From contig JAGTJL010000011.1 in assembly GCA_020746875.1 (NCBI GenBank), positions 2,294,001-2,358,000 of the forward strand: a stretch of DNA of 64,000 nt, read 5' to 3'. The stretch is from Rhexocercosporidium sp. MPI-PUGE-AT-0058. Its lineage: Eukaryota > Ascomycota > Leotiomycetes > Helotiales. Below are positions 44,306 to 55,272 of the stretch, in pieces (within the stretch, counting starts at the first letter, position 1; every line of letters begins with the position of its first letter). Made by a program: the position numbers and the translations under genes. A model generated the notes under the pieces. It did not search any database. It was not told the origin of the DNA and saw only the letters and a list, made by a program, of their open reading frames with translations.

Positions 44306-45002
44306 GGTTTCACGAGGATCAGCCGTACGAGCGCCACATTACGCCTAACTAACTTGGCAAGGCAGAATCGTTCAAACTCCATGGTTCTGTAACTGCTTTT
44401 TTATTGTAGATGTAGGCACATTTTTTTAGTGAGGTTTTACTCGACTGTTCCCGTCACTGTTTTCGTGCTTAAGATATAAAAGATTAAAGAAAAGGGTGAA
44501 TTGCGACGTGTAGTAAGGTCGACATTTGCGAATCAAAATCCGGCGCTAACTTTAAAATAGAATGAAATTCGAATTTTTAACGTATAATGAAAGTAATAAA
44601 TACACTAATAACTAATAACTAAACTTAATAATTAGTATTTCTTGTGCCGAGAGAAAAGAGAAGTACGACAGATCGAGGTCTAACTCCCTAGACTCCCTCG
44701 AGCCCTCAGCTTGCGAGCTCAACATGCAATGTTTCGATCTCACATTCTGGACCTGGCAACCAACGGGGACGAAATTGGCAGAGGCAAATTACTTACGAAG
44801 AAGAATCAAAGTATATGGCACCGAGGAACTCAAAGAATAATAGCCAGTTCATATTTGGCATCATCACGAGCTATTCTCATCCGAGCCGTCCTCTCCATTG
44901 ATTTGTCCTGTCATTTTTTTTCTCATGTCACCTTCAAACAGAAAAAGAGCAGCAGGTCGATTAGCTCATCAATCAGACTCTCATCCAAGCCTGTCACCCG
45001 CC
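44306..45002. other. Gene-poor region downstream of the Diels-Alderase-like gene
   Basis: AT-leaning at 44380-44660, normal afterwards. No motif recognised in the short frames. Confidence 0.4.
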
Positions 45003-46754
45003 TCAAACTGCGGACATCTTGAACGCCTCATACAACGCAATACCGCTATATATAGGTCCGCCACTGACACTGCCTTTCATTGTTCCAATCCACCTCGTGT
45101 ACAGAATAACATCCGAAACGGCAAGTGTTGTTGTGACATTCACGGTTAACATCCCTCCATGGGCAGCTCCGAGATCCAGGTCAATGCGAAAGCCATCTGG
45201 ATTGCCGGATGTTATCACAGCTGCAGTTACGGTCTCGTTAGCTGGTGGGGGCCTTTTCGGTTCAACCGCCTCCACAACAAGAAACGGAGCGGAGAATCTT
45301 GTTACGGAAAGGATAAAAGATTGGAAAGAAGAGAGGAGAAGGCGAAGAGAACTCAAGGCACATACGAGGATACCGTGAATTCCTCCCTGTTGGCCGCACC
45401 CTAATGCTACCAGGCGAGCAAGAAGTCGCGATGATTTGCCCATTCAGCGCCGCATAGCTACTGATATACTCATTTCCATCCGCGCCGACGACATCGAACC
45501 ACACGATGGAATAAGGACCTAGGCGACCATGGCCCCAGTACCAGCTATGAACATTAGCGGCGAAGGGCTGATCTGCCCAGTTCTTATCGTGGTAGCCATA
45601 GCCATCAAACTGCAGCTTCCTGCCCGACACGATGAAGTCGGCTGTGGCATTCGCGTCGGGAATAGCGTTCGCCCACCCAATGTGTGGTGACACTTCGAGG
45701 TCGGCGCCTGGTCCCAGTGGGTCACACGGATAATGCGCGGGAGCTACCTATTTTTCATGGCGTCAGTTTTTGAAGTGTTAGTTCTCACTCAATCTCGTGA
45801 AGTGACATGTCAGAAGAGACGGCTTTTTACAGAACGTATATGTGGGAGAGAAAGAAGCAGGACTAGTTTGAGGGGAGGAGAAACTCTACAAACGCACCGA
45901 GTCTAGAACCAACGTCCCCTTGACCCCCAGTAGCGGGTTATCAATCGTCACCGTATACCTAGACAAATCGTTCTCGCCATCAAACGAAAATCCGCTATTC
46001 CTCCACACACCACTCGCGCCTTGTCCCTCACTAACAACCGTTGCAGACCCTAGACTGCCCGGCAAACTGTTGATGGGATAAAAAAGCAGCGACCCATCTG
46101 CAAACGAAACAAAGATATCGACACTAATAGCCGCGCCTGGCAGACGGAACGGAAAGCCAAGACTCGTGGACATATAGAACACGATCACGACCGACTCTTT
46201 CGAGTCCGTCGAGACTGCATCGAAATCTAGACAAGAGGGCATGTCAGCTAGCTCCTGATTGCTCGCTTGCTCGCTCAATCGATCTCACAAGTGGCGATCA
46301 GGATAAACTCCTCAACACAAACGGAAGACTGAAAACCCCCACTGCCTACCAGCTGCATGATTGATTTGCAGAAGTCCCCCGATCCACGTCGATCCAATAG
46401 TCCAATTCAACTCAATCAATCCGACGACAGGTGCACGAGGAGGCTGCATACACATTCTAGCCCGTCGTCGCCTCAAGACGTCGGTCGCACTGGCTAAAGA
46501 GCTTGCTTCATCGCAGTCGACAAACAGAAGGGATATATATACTCACACCACCAGTCAAACGTCGTCGCGTTGACGGGATGCACTTTCGGCGCATCGAGGC
46601 CCTGAGCGCCGGACACAAATTGTGCGGTGCTGGGGGCGGTGACGATCGTGTTGGGGACGGTTAGGGTCGTCTGGGAGAGAGCTACAGCCGCAGAAAGGAC
46701 AACAACACCGAGGCAGCGGACGGAGAGAGCTGGGAGAGTGGGCAGGAAACGCAT
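45003..46754 (-). CDS. Diels-Alderase/CrtC-AttH-like lipocalin-fold protein
   Basis: Exons 46754-46547, 46226-45898, 45747-45374, 45297-45003; predicted 401 aa, the usual size of the family, phases consistent. A signal-peptide-like N-terminus (LGVVVLSAAVALSQTTL) is followed by FDWWYFDAVS, spliced across intron 1. Next come SVAPAHYPC, spliced across intron 2, WANAIPDANA, GYGYHDKNWADQPF and the hallmark WYWGHGRLGPYSIVWFD. The C-terminal strands end in YTRWIGTMKGSVSGG and GIALYEAF. Family members include fungal intramolecular Diels-Alderases of decalin pathways and CrtC-type hydratases, so a role in specialised metabolism is inferred. The intron 3 donor (GTATCC) is weak but keeps the frame. Substrate unknown. 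Confidence 0.75.
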
Positions 46755-47675
46755 GATTGATTGACTGATTGATTGTGTTAGGTTTCTATATGCCGTTTTC
46801 CTGTATTTCAGTTCCGCAGCAAGCCCAGGGGGAGGGACACCGCAACTTATAAACCACACGACGTCCCCCAGCCAACAAAACAACATAGCAAAGCATAGCA
46901 TAGTTTACCTACCAAGCCAGCTAGCTCTAGATCGTCGAGACTCTTCATTGCGAGGACGGCACCGGACCGAAGACGCTTCGTACGTACATACATACAGTCC
47001 ATAATTGTAAAATGCATGGGGGGCAGATCGCGTGCAACCTGACTTGGTTTTGCTGAATCGCTAATTACAGTACAGGACTCGAGTATCCTGTTGGTTGTTC
47101 TTATTGCCGACCGTCAGTCGGAACAAGCTAAGCCCTCCTCCCATTGGCCCCCGCCCCCTGCCCTCAACGCGGGGACCCCACAGCCCTCGTCTAAATCCCA
47201 AGTCAGCAAATCCGAGTCAGGCCAGCCAGCCAGGAGGCCGCAGCTGCACCAAGTCCACGGCGACCAATCAGCCAGCCTGCACGCCAGGAACGTGACCCGG
47301 GACAGAGACATAGACTTCGTGCATTTTTCAAGGCTACATATAGATACAGGAGGCCGAGGCTTAATTACGCGGCTGGGCGCTGCGGGAGTGTTGTGGATGG
47401 ATGAGCAGAGGACGAGAGGGGAGATGAAATGACAGCATGTGAAAGGACAGGAGACGACCTGGCCGTCTGTATAAAGAAAACATCCATCGGCTGGCTGGCT
47501 GGGTGGCTGGACGAAGAGACTGTTTGTTTCTTGCTTGCATTCTTACTCAAGGATACTTTATTTGATTGTGCAGTACCGCCTACTTACTTTACGGCGTTGT
47601 TATTGTTATTGTTATTACTCGCTTGCTTGCTTGCTATCTACCTGCTAGGCAGTAAGCAAACTCTCAACCGTTACG
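46755..47675. promoter_or_regulatory. Divergent promoter region between the Diels-Alderase-like and MpaB-like genes
   Basis: About 920 bp shared upstream DNA. It contains microsatellites (GGCTGGCTGGGTGGCTGG near 47490, GTTATTGTTATTGTTATTAC near 47597, GCTTGCTTGCTTGC near 47621), a GC-rich block at 47140-47300 and a TTATAAACCACACG box near 46846. No gene seen. Bidirectional control is inferred only from geometry. Confidence 0.4.
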
Positions 47676-49004
47676 ATGCAGACCACCTTCTTCGACATCC
47701 GCACCCACATCAACAACCTTCGCATCCGCCTCCCCGAATTCTCCATCTCTCACCTCCACCACCAGCTCTCCCAAGTCCAGCTCTCCCAAGTCCAGCTCTC
47801 CCAAATCCAACTCCCAGATGCCATTTCCCTCATCAAAGCAAACCCTTGGGCCATCTTCGCCACCGCCTCCGTATCCTACCTCGCCATCGTCCGCGCCCTT
47901 CGCTACCGCGCCATTAACCAGATGAAACGCAAGTACGCCCGCTTCGAGAAGGATCCCTATTCCATGGACTACAAATCCGCGCACGAGATCATGCTGCTGT
48001 CCATCCTCTACGATACGCCGTGGATGCACTTCTTCGGCACATCCCTGGCCCTCGTCAAAACCTACAGCATTGCCTCTGGTACCTCCTTGCTCGTTGCCAC
48101 GCGCCAGCTGACGACGTCTAAGAATGTCGGGAAGCGAGCCGAGGACACGGGCATTGCCATCGCGGAGTTTGTCGTTGGGTCTGTCGATTCCGAGAGGGGT
48201 CTGAGGGCGCTGAGCAAGGTGAACTGGCTGCATGGGAGGTATGGCGCGAGGGTCAAGAATGAGGATATGACGCACACGCTGGCTATGTTCGTTCTGGAGC
48301 CGCAGCGCTGGATCGAAGCCTACGAGTGGCGCCCGATGACGTGCCTGGAGAAGGTCGCTATGTTCGTGTACTGGAAGGAGGTTGGGAATCGTATGGGGAT
48401 CGAGGATATCCCACCGACGCTGGAGAAGCTGCAAGAGTGGACGGTTGGCTTCGAGGAGGAGAATATGGTGTACTCCAACGATAACAAGATCTGCGCTGAG
48501 ACTACCATGGAGTTATATTTGAGGGGGGTCCCATCATTTGCAAGAGGCTTGGCGAAGAATGTTGCCAACTCGCTTTTGGAGGACCGCGTCAGGGTTGCGC
48601 TTGGGAGTCCGGACCCCCCGGCCTATGTGAAGCATCTTGCCGTTTTCATCTTGAAGGCACGTGGCTGGGTAGTGAGGAACTTTTTCTTACCGCGACTCTC
48701 GTATGTGGATCCTCTAGCGAAACAAGGACCTGATGGCCGGCTACAGAGAGACAGGTTTGCTTTTGAGCCTTGGTATGTCAAGGATAGCTGGTTGCAAAAA
48801 CTGGGTATATGGTTGTCATCAGGTGGGAGACTGGTGCCAGGTGATGAGTGGAAGACTTCTGGCTATCTGCCAGAGGAGATTGGGCCGCTTGAGCATATAG
48901 AGAAGTCGAGGGAGCCGGTTCTTCAACAGGCTGAGGCGATGAGTAAGTATGCAGAAAGTGGTGGTGCAGCGGTGACTGGCTGTCCTTTTAGTTTTGGTAA
49001 GTAG
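47676..49004 (+). CDS. MpaB/MpaB'-like ER-bound oxygenase (DUF2236-type)
   Basis: Intronless, 442 aa. It opens with an amphipathic leader carrying a five-residue repeat SQVQL (three units). A membrane segment (residues about 57-75) and KYARFEKDPYSMDYKSAHEI follow. The family core is VGKRAEDTGIAIAEFV, NWLHGRYG, NEDMTHTLAMFVLEPQRWI, YEWRPMTCLEK and VGNRMGIEDIPPT. Histidines in NWLHG and DMTHT are candidate metal or heme ligands as in the MpaB/latex-clearing protein fold. MpaB-type proteins cleave prenyl-derived double bonds in mycophenolic acid biosynthesis. The substrate here is unknown, but the divergent Diels-Alderase-like neighbour suggests a shared pathway. Confidence 0.8.
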   Translation: MQTTFFDIRTHINNLRIRLPEFSISHLHHQLSQVQLSQVQLSQIQLPDAISLIKANPWAIFATASVSYLAIVRALRYRAINQMKRKYARFEKDPYSMDYKSAHEIMLLSILYDTPWMHFFGTSLALVKTYSIASGTSLLVATRQLTTSKNVGKRAEDTGIAIAEFVVGSVDSERGLRALSKVNWLHGRYGARVKNEDMTHTLAMFVLEPQRWIEAYEWRPMTCLEKVAMFVYWKEVGNRMGIEDIPPTLEKLQEWTVGFEEENMVYSNDNKICAETTMELYLRGVPSFARGLAKNVANSLLEDRVRVALGSPDPPAYVKHLAVFILKARGWVVRNFFLPRLSYVDPLAKQGPDGRLQRDRFAFEPWYVKDSWLQKLGIWLSSGGRLVPGDEWKTSGYLPEEIGPLEHIEKSREPVLQQAEAMSKYAESGGAAVTGCPFSFGK

Positions 49005-49414
49005 AGATCGTAAAGATAGGTAAGGTAGGTGAATGGTAGGGGTGGGCAAGGGCTAAGCCAGAGGGCGAGATCATGGCATTGTGATAACCAAAGACTGGGT
49101 TCCACTTGGATCATATCAAATTGCATATCGGGCGGCAACGATTTGTTGGGTCCGCTTTCTCTCGATAAGAAATATGACATGAGATGCTGTCGAGTCCGAC
49201 ACAACTATGCTGATTTTGGATGTTGAACAATAAACGGTGGCTGTCCTTGCTACAGAGGACTGACTGACTCCACCAAAACGGGACAATCACGCTCGCTGGA
49301 ATGACAATGAAGAATTTGTTCCTTGATTCCATGTCATGAGATGTTCTGAGAGTATTTCATCTATGTTATCGTAAAGCCCATCAAGCCGCCGTATTTAAGA
49401 CTCCCCATATGCTC
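49005..49414. other. Convergent 3' region
   Basis: Between the MpaB-like gene (plus) and the bZIP gene (minus); short overlapping frames only. Confidence 0.4.
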
Positions 49415-50834
49415 TTAGCACGGCACGTACCCACATAGACTCGGATATAATTCAAAGAAATCCTGGGTTAGTGACCAACTCCGGACATCATTGAAATATT
49501 CATTGAAGAGCTGCGAGTAAGAATAAAGACCAGTGTGTCGATTCCTCGTCCAGGCATCCCCAAGATCAAACGGCCACAGAAACCGTAGACTAGAAACAAA
49601 AACAGCTGCGATCTGATTTGATGCTTCTGCCTTGCCGGTGTTCAGAATCAGGAACTCCCTTAGCTCCGGCCTGAAAGCTGTTAACTCTAGTTTCGTGTGC
49701 GGGTGGCAGAGATATGATGGGGCTCACCAGACAAAGTAGTCAATTATCCTCGGATGTTCAACGAATTCTTGGAGAGGGCTACTCATATTTTAGTCAAAGC
49801 AGACGAAAACAAAAATGTAAAAGTTGACTCACCTCGAATGCATATATGGGGGAGTAAGTGCTTGGATTTCTTGGCGGTTTGAAGTGGTCATTTGCTTTGA
49901 TAAGAAAAAAGTATTAGAATTTGTGTGACACCCATCCCGAGAACTCATTACAAGGAGACTTTACCTGCAGAAGTTTCAATCTGATGACGCGCAATATGCC
50001 CAGCCTTTCGATTGGCCCACAACAGAAGAAAATTTCCTGGTCAATCTGACGGACTATTCCCCATGCTGGATCCAGTTCATACCTCTGCTCAACTAGTGGC
50101 CAGCCGTAGGCCACAGCTCGGATAGCGATATCTGCATCCTCATCTGTCTTTATCTCTAGTTTGGTACCGTCAGCTTTGCCAAGACGATTGTTGATCATGG
50201 CAAATACTGTGCTCTCGTCTCCGTTGGCAGAAATCGAGTGGGACCGATCTGATATTCTGGTTGCGGGAGAGCCGCCTTTGCTAGGTAGTGCTGATTGATG
50301 ATCAGAGGGCAGGTGTTCTGCCGGACTATTGGGAGAAGGAATTTTCAAACTAGTCGAATGTACAAATGGTACTGGTATAGGACCCTGATTGTGTGTTGAC
50401 ATCGGGCTGGGATTTTGCGTTTGTTCTTTCGGGAATAACGCACCGTACGGGGATCCATTCAGGTATGTGAAAGATCCAGCACGAAGTTTTTGAGCCTCTA
50501 GAGGCTGGTCGGCAGGTCGAGTAGAAGTACTCTCGGATCCTTCCGGCATTTCAACACCCCGAACAATTCGACCGATGCAGGTAATACTACTTCTCAACCT
50601 CTCATTCTCGTCGTGCAGCTCCTTACAATGCAGAGCCATGCTCTGCAGCCGCTCATCCCGTTGACATTTCTGCAGTGTATCGACCAAATTCTCCAAGTGT
50701 GAAATATATTTCTTGGTTCTTTCACGAACAACCCTCTGCGATTCCCGGTCAGTCTGCCTCTTCTTCTCGATATTCATGACTTTGTGCTTCGACCGAGAGG
50801 CCTGCGACGGGGGCGGGGACGAGGGCTCGGGCAT
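49415..50834 (-). CDS. bZIP transcription factor with DUF3425-type C-terminal domain
   Basis: Exons 50834-49965, 49894-49833, 49781-49728, 49670-49415; predicted 413 aa, phases consistent. The basic region RQTDRESQRVVRERTKKYI is followed by a leucine-zipper-like stretch (HLENLVDTLQK, LHCKELHDENERLR). A Ser/Pro-rich middle follows. The C-terminal half fits DUF3425: RAVAYGWPLVEQRYELDPAW, LRQLD-like VRQIDQEIFFCCGPIERLG, HPRIIDYFVWPELREFLI, FLWPFDLGDAWTRN, YSYSQLFNEYFNDVRSWSLT and the closing FFELYPSLCGYVPC. The zipper is short and could be weak. Such factors often control nutrient, stress or secondary-metabolism genes; regulation of the adjacent pair is inferred. Confidence 0.85.
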
Positions 50835-51490
50835 ATTGACGACTCGCAGAGCTAGGAAGTCGGTTTAAGCTCTAGCAGCAGTTGTCCTCACGGGCGAGGG
50901 AAGAATGGCTCTTTGCTATCACAGGATTACACAATTAAGCAGGGAGTTGGAGTTGGAAGCTCGAGGGAATCGGGGAAACGTGGGGCGCTTGGGCCTCGGC
51001 GGACGCCAAGTAGCGGGGGGCCTCAGAAGGCTGGCTTACACTTCGTCACGTGGATGGGGAAAATCATGCGGATGAGGCTCGGCTTCATGTTTGTTGAGGC
51101 TGACGATGAATAAGATGGGATGGGAGTACGATAATTAAGAGGCGAGTTGGGGGCCGGCCCGATCCCATAAGGATAGGAGTGATGAGTGTACACATGACAA
51201 CAGCAGCCGCCAGCCCTAAAGCTGGCCATCCACACAGCATCAGTAGCCTCCCCGCTTAAACCCCTCCTCCTCTACCTCATTTCATTAGTTCTCACCATCC
51301 CCGGTGCGTTGAGAGGGATATAAAGTCTCCAGTCATGTGGTTTTGGTGTTCCTCGCCTATTATACCTCAATCGGCCACCTTTTTCTGCGCCCACCAGGCC
51401 CCATACCCCCTTAATACCCGACCTATGCCGCATAGGCGCCACCAATATTATAAAGTAGAGTATAAATAAGTACCCGAACGACACTATTAA
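50835..51490. other. Upstream region of the bZIP gene, then transition to AT-rich DNA
   Basis: GC-rich and purine-rich to about 51010, with no gene recognised. AT content and TATA-like words rise after 51360, leading into the ferritin-like pseudogene. Confidence 0.4.
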
Positions 51491-51499
51491 GGTTATACC

Positions 51500-52240
51500 G
51501 GTGTTACTGCTATAAGTTGCCTCGCTCCTAAACCTATAAATACTAACCCGATTACCTTATAGCAAGAAGAGGTTCACGTTATTACTATTATTAAATTGCT
51601 CAAAACTTATAACGCAGCTCCCGTTCTTCTTTACAATTACTCTTTCTTAATTAATTCTACTAAAGAATTTTTCGAGATTGCTAATATAATTACCTCTATC
51701 GGCATCGGCGTAACTATCGGTCTTGCTAAAGGTCTCGCGGTCACGGATCTATTACTTATATAATCAGTATCATCGATACTCGCTGTTAAGGCCCGTTACG
51801 ATGCTTTCTTCCGGCATCTCGAAGGGAAAGTACTTAATTCGGCGCCTTTTAATACTAGTATTAATAATATTTGGGCATATAACCTCGCTCTCTCGTTTAT
51901 TATCCCCGGATCTTATTATATTAAGATTCTATTGCTTATACTGCTTACTTTAAATATTTCGGACTTAATTACAACTAAACTAACTTTATCTAATTATCAT
52001 TTCTAGAGTTTGAGTAGGATCTTGCGCAGATAGCGTTTATTACAGAAGCTAGTAAGTAATTGCTAACTAGCTAAGTTAACAAGCTTAATATACCGGTGTA
52101 GACACCGTTGAATATTACGGCAAAAAGGAAAGGGATAGCAGTTATATTACTAGGAATGAACGGGGCGGTATTTGCAGTAATAATACGCAATAACCGGATA
52201 ATGCCGACGACCTCGCTCTTGCGACGTTAGCAGGACCAGT
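51500..52240 (+). pseudogene. Ferritin-like domain protein (Rds1/Pcb-type), RIP-mutated
   Basis: One long plus-strand frame reads PITL-stop-QEEVHVITIIKLLKTYNAAP, KEFFEIANIITSIGIGV, VKARYDAFFRHLEGK, NSAPFNTSINNIWAYNLALS and FIIPGSYYI, up to about 52010, with more sequence possible to 52240. The EEVH and ARYD-FFR blocks (usually EARH) match the helical pairs of fungal ferritin-like (PF13668-type) proteins. Stops are TAG before QEE and TAA in LLI-stop-SVSS, and the whole gene is AT-shifted. One histidine of the second motif is changed to Y (CAC to TAC), again a C-to-T change. The 5' part was not found. Confidence 0.65.
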
Positions 52241-52954
52241 AGTTTTGATATTATCTTGAGAATACATTAGGAGAATTTCAAATAGTCGTTTTAATATCTC
52301 ATTTGGAAGATAATAGATTTGTTTGAGGGATTCTAATAGTTTTTGATTTTGTTGAAAAGAACTTGTTTTAGATATTGGTAGTTTAGCACCTCTAATTTTT
52401 TATTGAACGGTACAGTAGCTTGCGAAACTGGCTTGCCCTTCACGCGCTTAGACTTTTATTGGTGATGTTCGGCATGTACTAATTATCTTCCTAGTATAGC
52501 TCGTCCTGCACTTGCTCTTGGAGCCGAGATTGCCTGGAACATAACCACTGTAGGCAGCAAATTATTGATTGGAACCATCTCACAGTGGTTACGTTACGGA
52601 GGGCTTGCGGTTAAGTGATTCGTAGCCAAGGGATCTGGGATCATGGCCTTTGAGGTTAAAGGCACCCAATCTGAAAAATAAAGCTCATAAGTGATTGTGG
52701 GATGGGTGAACCTGAGGAAGGAGACCCAACGCCAGCTTTCCAACACTCTCGACCGTTCACTTACTTGCGTTATTGGAGCCAGTTTCGGCTCTCTCAGTTT
52801 TGACTAGTTTGGCTAAAGTAAACGCTGACCTTTTACCATAATGGCAATAACTTAGTCTGTTCCTATACTTATTCACATAGGAATAGGTTGAACGAGGAGT
52901 GTTCAGTCAATAATAATTAACGTGCTAGGTTCAAGCTTTCCCTGCGCTTCAGTT
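52241..52954. other. Intergenic region, nothing recognised
   Basis: Composition normalises. Short frames without motifs; no repeat seen. Confidence 0.4.
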
Positions 52955-53594
52955 TCACAAGTCAGCAAAGTCAAGGATGACAATTGCCAGATTTCCCGTC
53001 ACCCTATCCTGACCAATAATCTTTCCAGTCACAAATGCAGTTGCGCCTTCTTCGCGAAATTTGAAGCGTTTCCACTTCGGTGTATTATCCTTGTAGCAAT
53101 CGACTACAAAGTCAACCTTTCCTTCACCCTTTTCATAACCGCGGCAAACAAGCTCGAAGGACTCCGTTTCAATGTTAGACCTCCCAGTAGTCCCTACAAC
53201 TGTCACTACTGCTGGTAGAAACGGTCTCGGCGCATTGACTTGAAGTATGGTGTCCGAGGCCCTGGCATTTTTCAGTTTTAGCCCTAAGCTTCACGTTTAT
53301 TCCAGCGAACCTTGTCATCTCAAATAATTGGACATAAATTACGGCTCTACCTGCTTCTATCTTCACTGCAATCTGACCATGACAGAAAACGAAGCTACCC
53401 GGGCTTGGGCCGGCAGGGGAATCTGGGCGGTACTGTCTATGAATTGTTCGTATGTCGCTAGGATCGACAGTCTCAAAGGCAGCAGAGTGGTCCGCCCGAA
53501 TTTGTGACGTTCCCGTCCAATATGTGCTATTGAAATTTTGCACGTCCCTTTCGGAGGTGCTCAGCACACAACTGACATGAATTACTGCGGCCAT
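52955..53594 (-). CDS. Uncharacterised two-exon protein, possible OB-fold-like C-terminal half
   Basis: Exons 53594-53351 and 53238-52955; predicted 175 aa, 112-nt intron, phases consistent. The first exon has DSPAGPSPGSFVFCHGQIAVKIEAG. The second has NAPRPFLPAVVTVVGTTG, FELVCRGYEKG, CYKDNTPKWKRFKF and TAFVTGKIIGQDRVTGNLAIVILDFADL. The VTGKIIGxDxxTGxLAI pattern and alternating hydrophobics suggest a small beta-barrel. I recall similar lineage-restricted proteins in mushrooms and ascomycetes but no named function. No signal peptide. The intron was placed to join two otherwise truncated frames. Confidence 0.6.
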
Positions 53595-54048
53595 TCGCTT
53601 CGCTGATCTATTGAGTTGAGTCCCAAATATAAATCTGAAGAAACTTGGAGTGTTGAAGCCAGAGGATGGGTCCTTGTCAGATTTATCCCACGGGTTTCCA
53701 AGTTCAGGAGACGTGTGTCATGATCTGATAGGCTCAACACTCCAAAAATTCACTGCGTTGACCAAGTCATCTTTGACGCAAGGCTTACCTTGGAATGAGC
53801 CTTGGTGACCCCCCTGTTGCACCCATATGCACCGGTTGGGGCTACCTGCATATTCAGCTGAGGCAGGTTGTGCTGACTAAGCAGTCTTATGGCTCTGGTG
53901 AATCACCAGGTTTGTACGGAAGGGAGTGCCACGTCACATCGCAGTTTTGGCCACTTTTATCGTCGAGGTTTTACGATCACCTGTTCATCCTTTATATTAT
54001 TGCTAACAGATTCCTTTGTTATCAGTATCCTCATACACTTTATTCATC
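53595..54048. other. Divergent intergenic region
   Basis: Separates the minus-strand gene above from the SET gene. Palindrome-like CTTGGAGTGTTGAAGCC (53644) and CAACACTCCAAAAATTC (53731) form an imperfect inverted repeat. No other feature. Confidence 0.4.
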
Positions 54049-55272
54049 ATGGGCAGGTTTAAAAAGCCTGTTCCAAAAGGGTTCAAGTGCGAGAATTGCG
54101 GCCGTTCGTTTAGCAACGAGCGTGCTCTTGGCCAACATCTCAGTTCCAATGTTCATGCTCCCGTGATCAATCCCGACGAAGATATTCCTCCTGTTGCCCG
54201 TTCTCCGCCTGTCGCTTTTGACACGCCATTATTCAAACCACTGGTACCGGGTCCAATAGATTTTAGTGACAAACCCAAGGAGGTCGAAATTCCAAGAAAG
54301 GATAACGCAACGTCGAAACTCTACATCTTAACGCCTCTTCCAGGCAAGGGCCAAGGACTCATCGCAGTGCAAGATATCTCAAAAGGCACGCGGATTATCT
54401 CTGAAAAGCCATTGTTTCGGATACCGAGATCTGGGATCGGGATCGAACAGCCAGCTCTTGAAAAAGCGATTGACAGAAAACTTAACCTACTCTCGCAGGA
54501 CGGTCAAAGGGCTTTCCTTTCCCTCTACAATAATGCGCCAGGCGATTCTTACCCGTTGAGTGGCATCGTCAAGACCAACGCCCTTCCACTAGGAACTAGT
54601 GCGTCAGAAGGTGGACTGTTTCCTGAAGCATCAAGGATCAATCACGCATGTGTCCCAAATTGCCAACACACATGGAATGACAATATTGGAGAAGAAACAA
54701 TCCACGCCGTTCGACACATATCTAAGGGCGAGGAAATAACAATCAGCTACGCAGATACAGGAACATTCGAAAGTCGACGTCGTCACCTCAAGAAATCATT
54801 CGCTTTCGATTGTAGTTGCGAGCTCTGCAGTTTGCCAGAAGCTGCACGAGAAGTTAGTAACAGTCGCCAGAGTGAGATCAAGCGACTCGACGAGCTCATC
54901 GGCGATGGATCTCGTCTCTTTTCCAATCCAGAAAGATGCCTTGAGGATGTCCACACCCTGCTGACACTACTGGAAGCCGAAAATATCACCGATGCGCGAG
55001 TACCCAGGGCGTATTACGACGCGCTCCAAATTGCCATCGCGCATGGAGACCAGGCTAGGGCAAAAGTCTTTGCTCAGAGGGCGTACGAAGCGAGATTGTG
55101 CTGTGAGGGGGATGATAGCCCGCTGACCACCCGTATGAAATCTCTGGCCGCAAGGCCAGCAGAGCATCGGTTGTTTGGGACGTCGAGTAGATGGAGACTG
55201 TCTGGAAAGCTGATTCCAAAGACGTTGGAAGGCGAGAGGTTTGAGGCTTGGCTCTGGAGCCGAAACAGATAG
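54049..55272 (+). CDS. C2H2 zinc finger-SET domain protein (SMYD-like lysine methyltransferase family)
   Basis: Intronless, 407 aa from ATG at 54049 (MGRFKKPVPK). A single C2H2 finger lies at about residues 13-38 (FKCENCGRSFSNERALGQHL, C-x2-C-x12-H). A SET region spans about 95-255: GKGQGLIAVQDISKGTRI, the pseudoknot RINHACVPNCQHTWN, ISKGEEITISYAD and the post-SET-like DCSCELC. In a SET fold the NHxC and YAD motifs form the cofactor and lysine channel. The C-terminal third is helical and TPR-like (YYDALQIAIAHGDQARAKVFAQRAYEAR). Target unknown; it could methylate histone or non-histone substrates. The upstream ATG at 54016 is less likely because the finger starts soon after 54049. Confidence 0.85.
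   Translation: MGRFKKPVPKGFKCENCGRSFSNERALGQHLSSNVHAPVINPDEDIPPVARSPPVAFDTPLFKPLVPGPIDFSDKPKEVEIPRKDNATSKLYILTPLPGKGQGLIAVQDISKGTRIISEKPLFRIPRSGIGIEQPALEKAIDRKLNLLSQDGQRAFLSLYNNAPGDSYPLSGIVKTNALPLGTSASEGGLFPEASRINHACVPNCQHTWNDNIGEETIHAVRHISKGEEITISYADTGTFESRRRHLKKSFAFDCSCELCSLPEAAREVSNSRQSEIKRLDELIGDGSRLFSNPERCLEDVHTLLTLLEAENITDARVPRAYYDALQIAIAHGDQARAKVFAQRAYEARLCCEGDDSPLTTRMKSLAARPAEHRLFGTSSRWRLSGKLIPKTLEGERFEAWLWSRNR

Noticed and set aside
47664..48434. A 256-codon minus-strand frame
   Set aside because: Lies antisense to the MpaB-like gene, which has clear family motifs; high GC in codon position three explains the open antisense frame.
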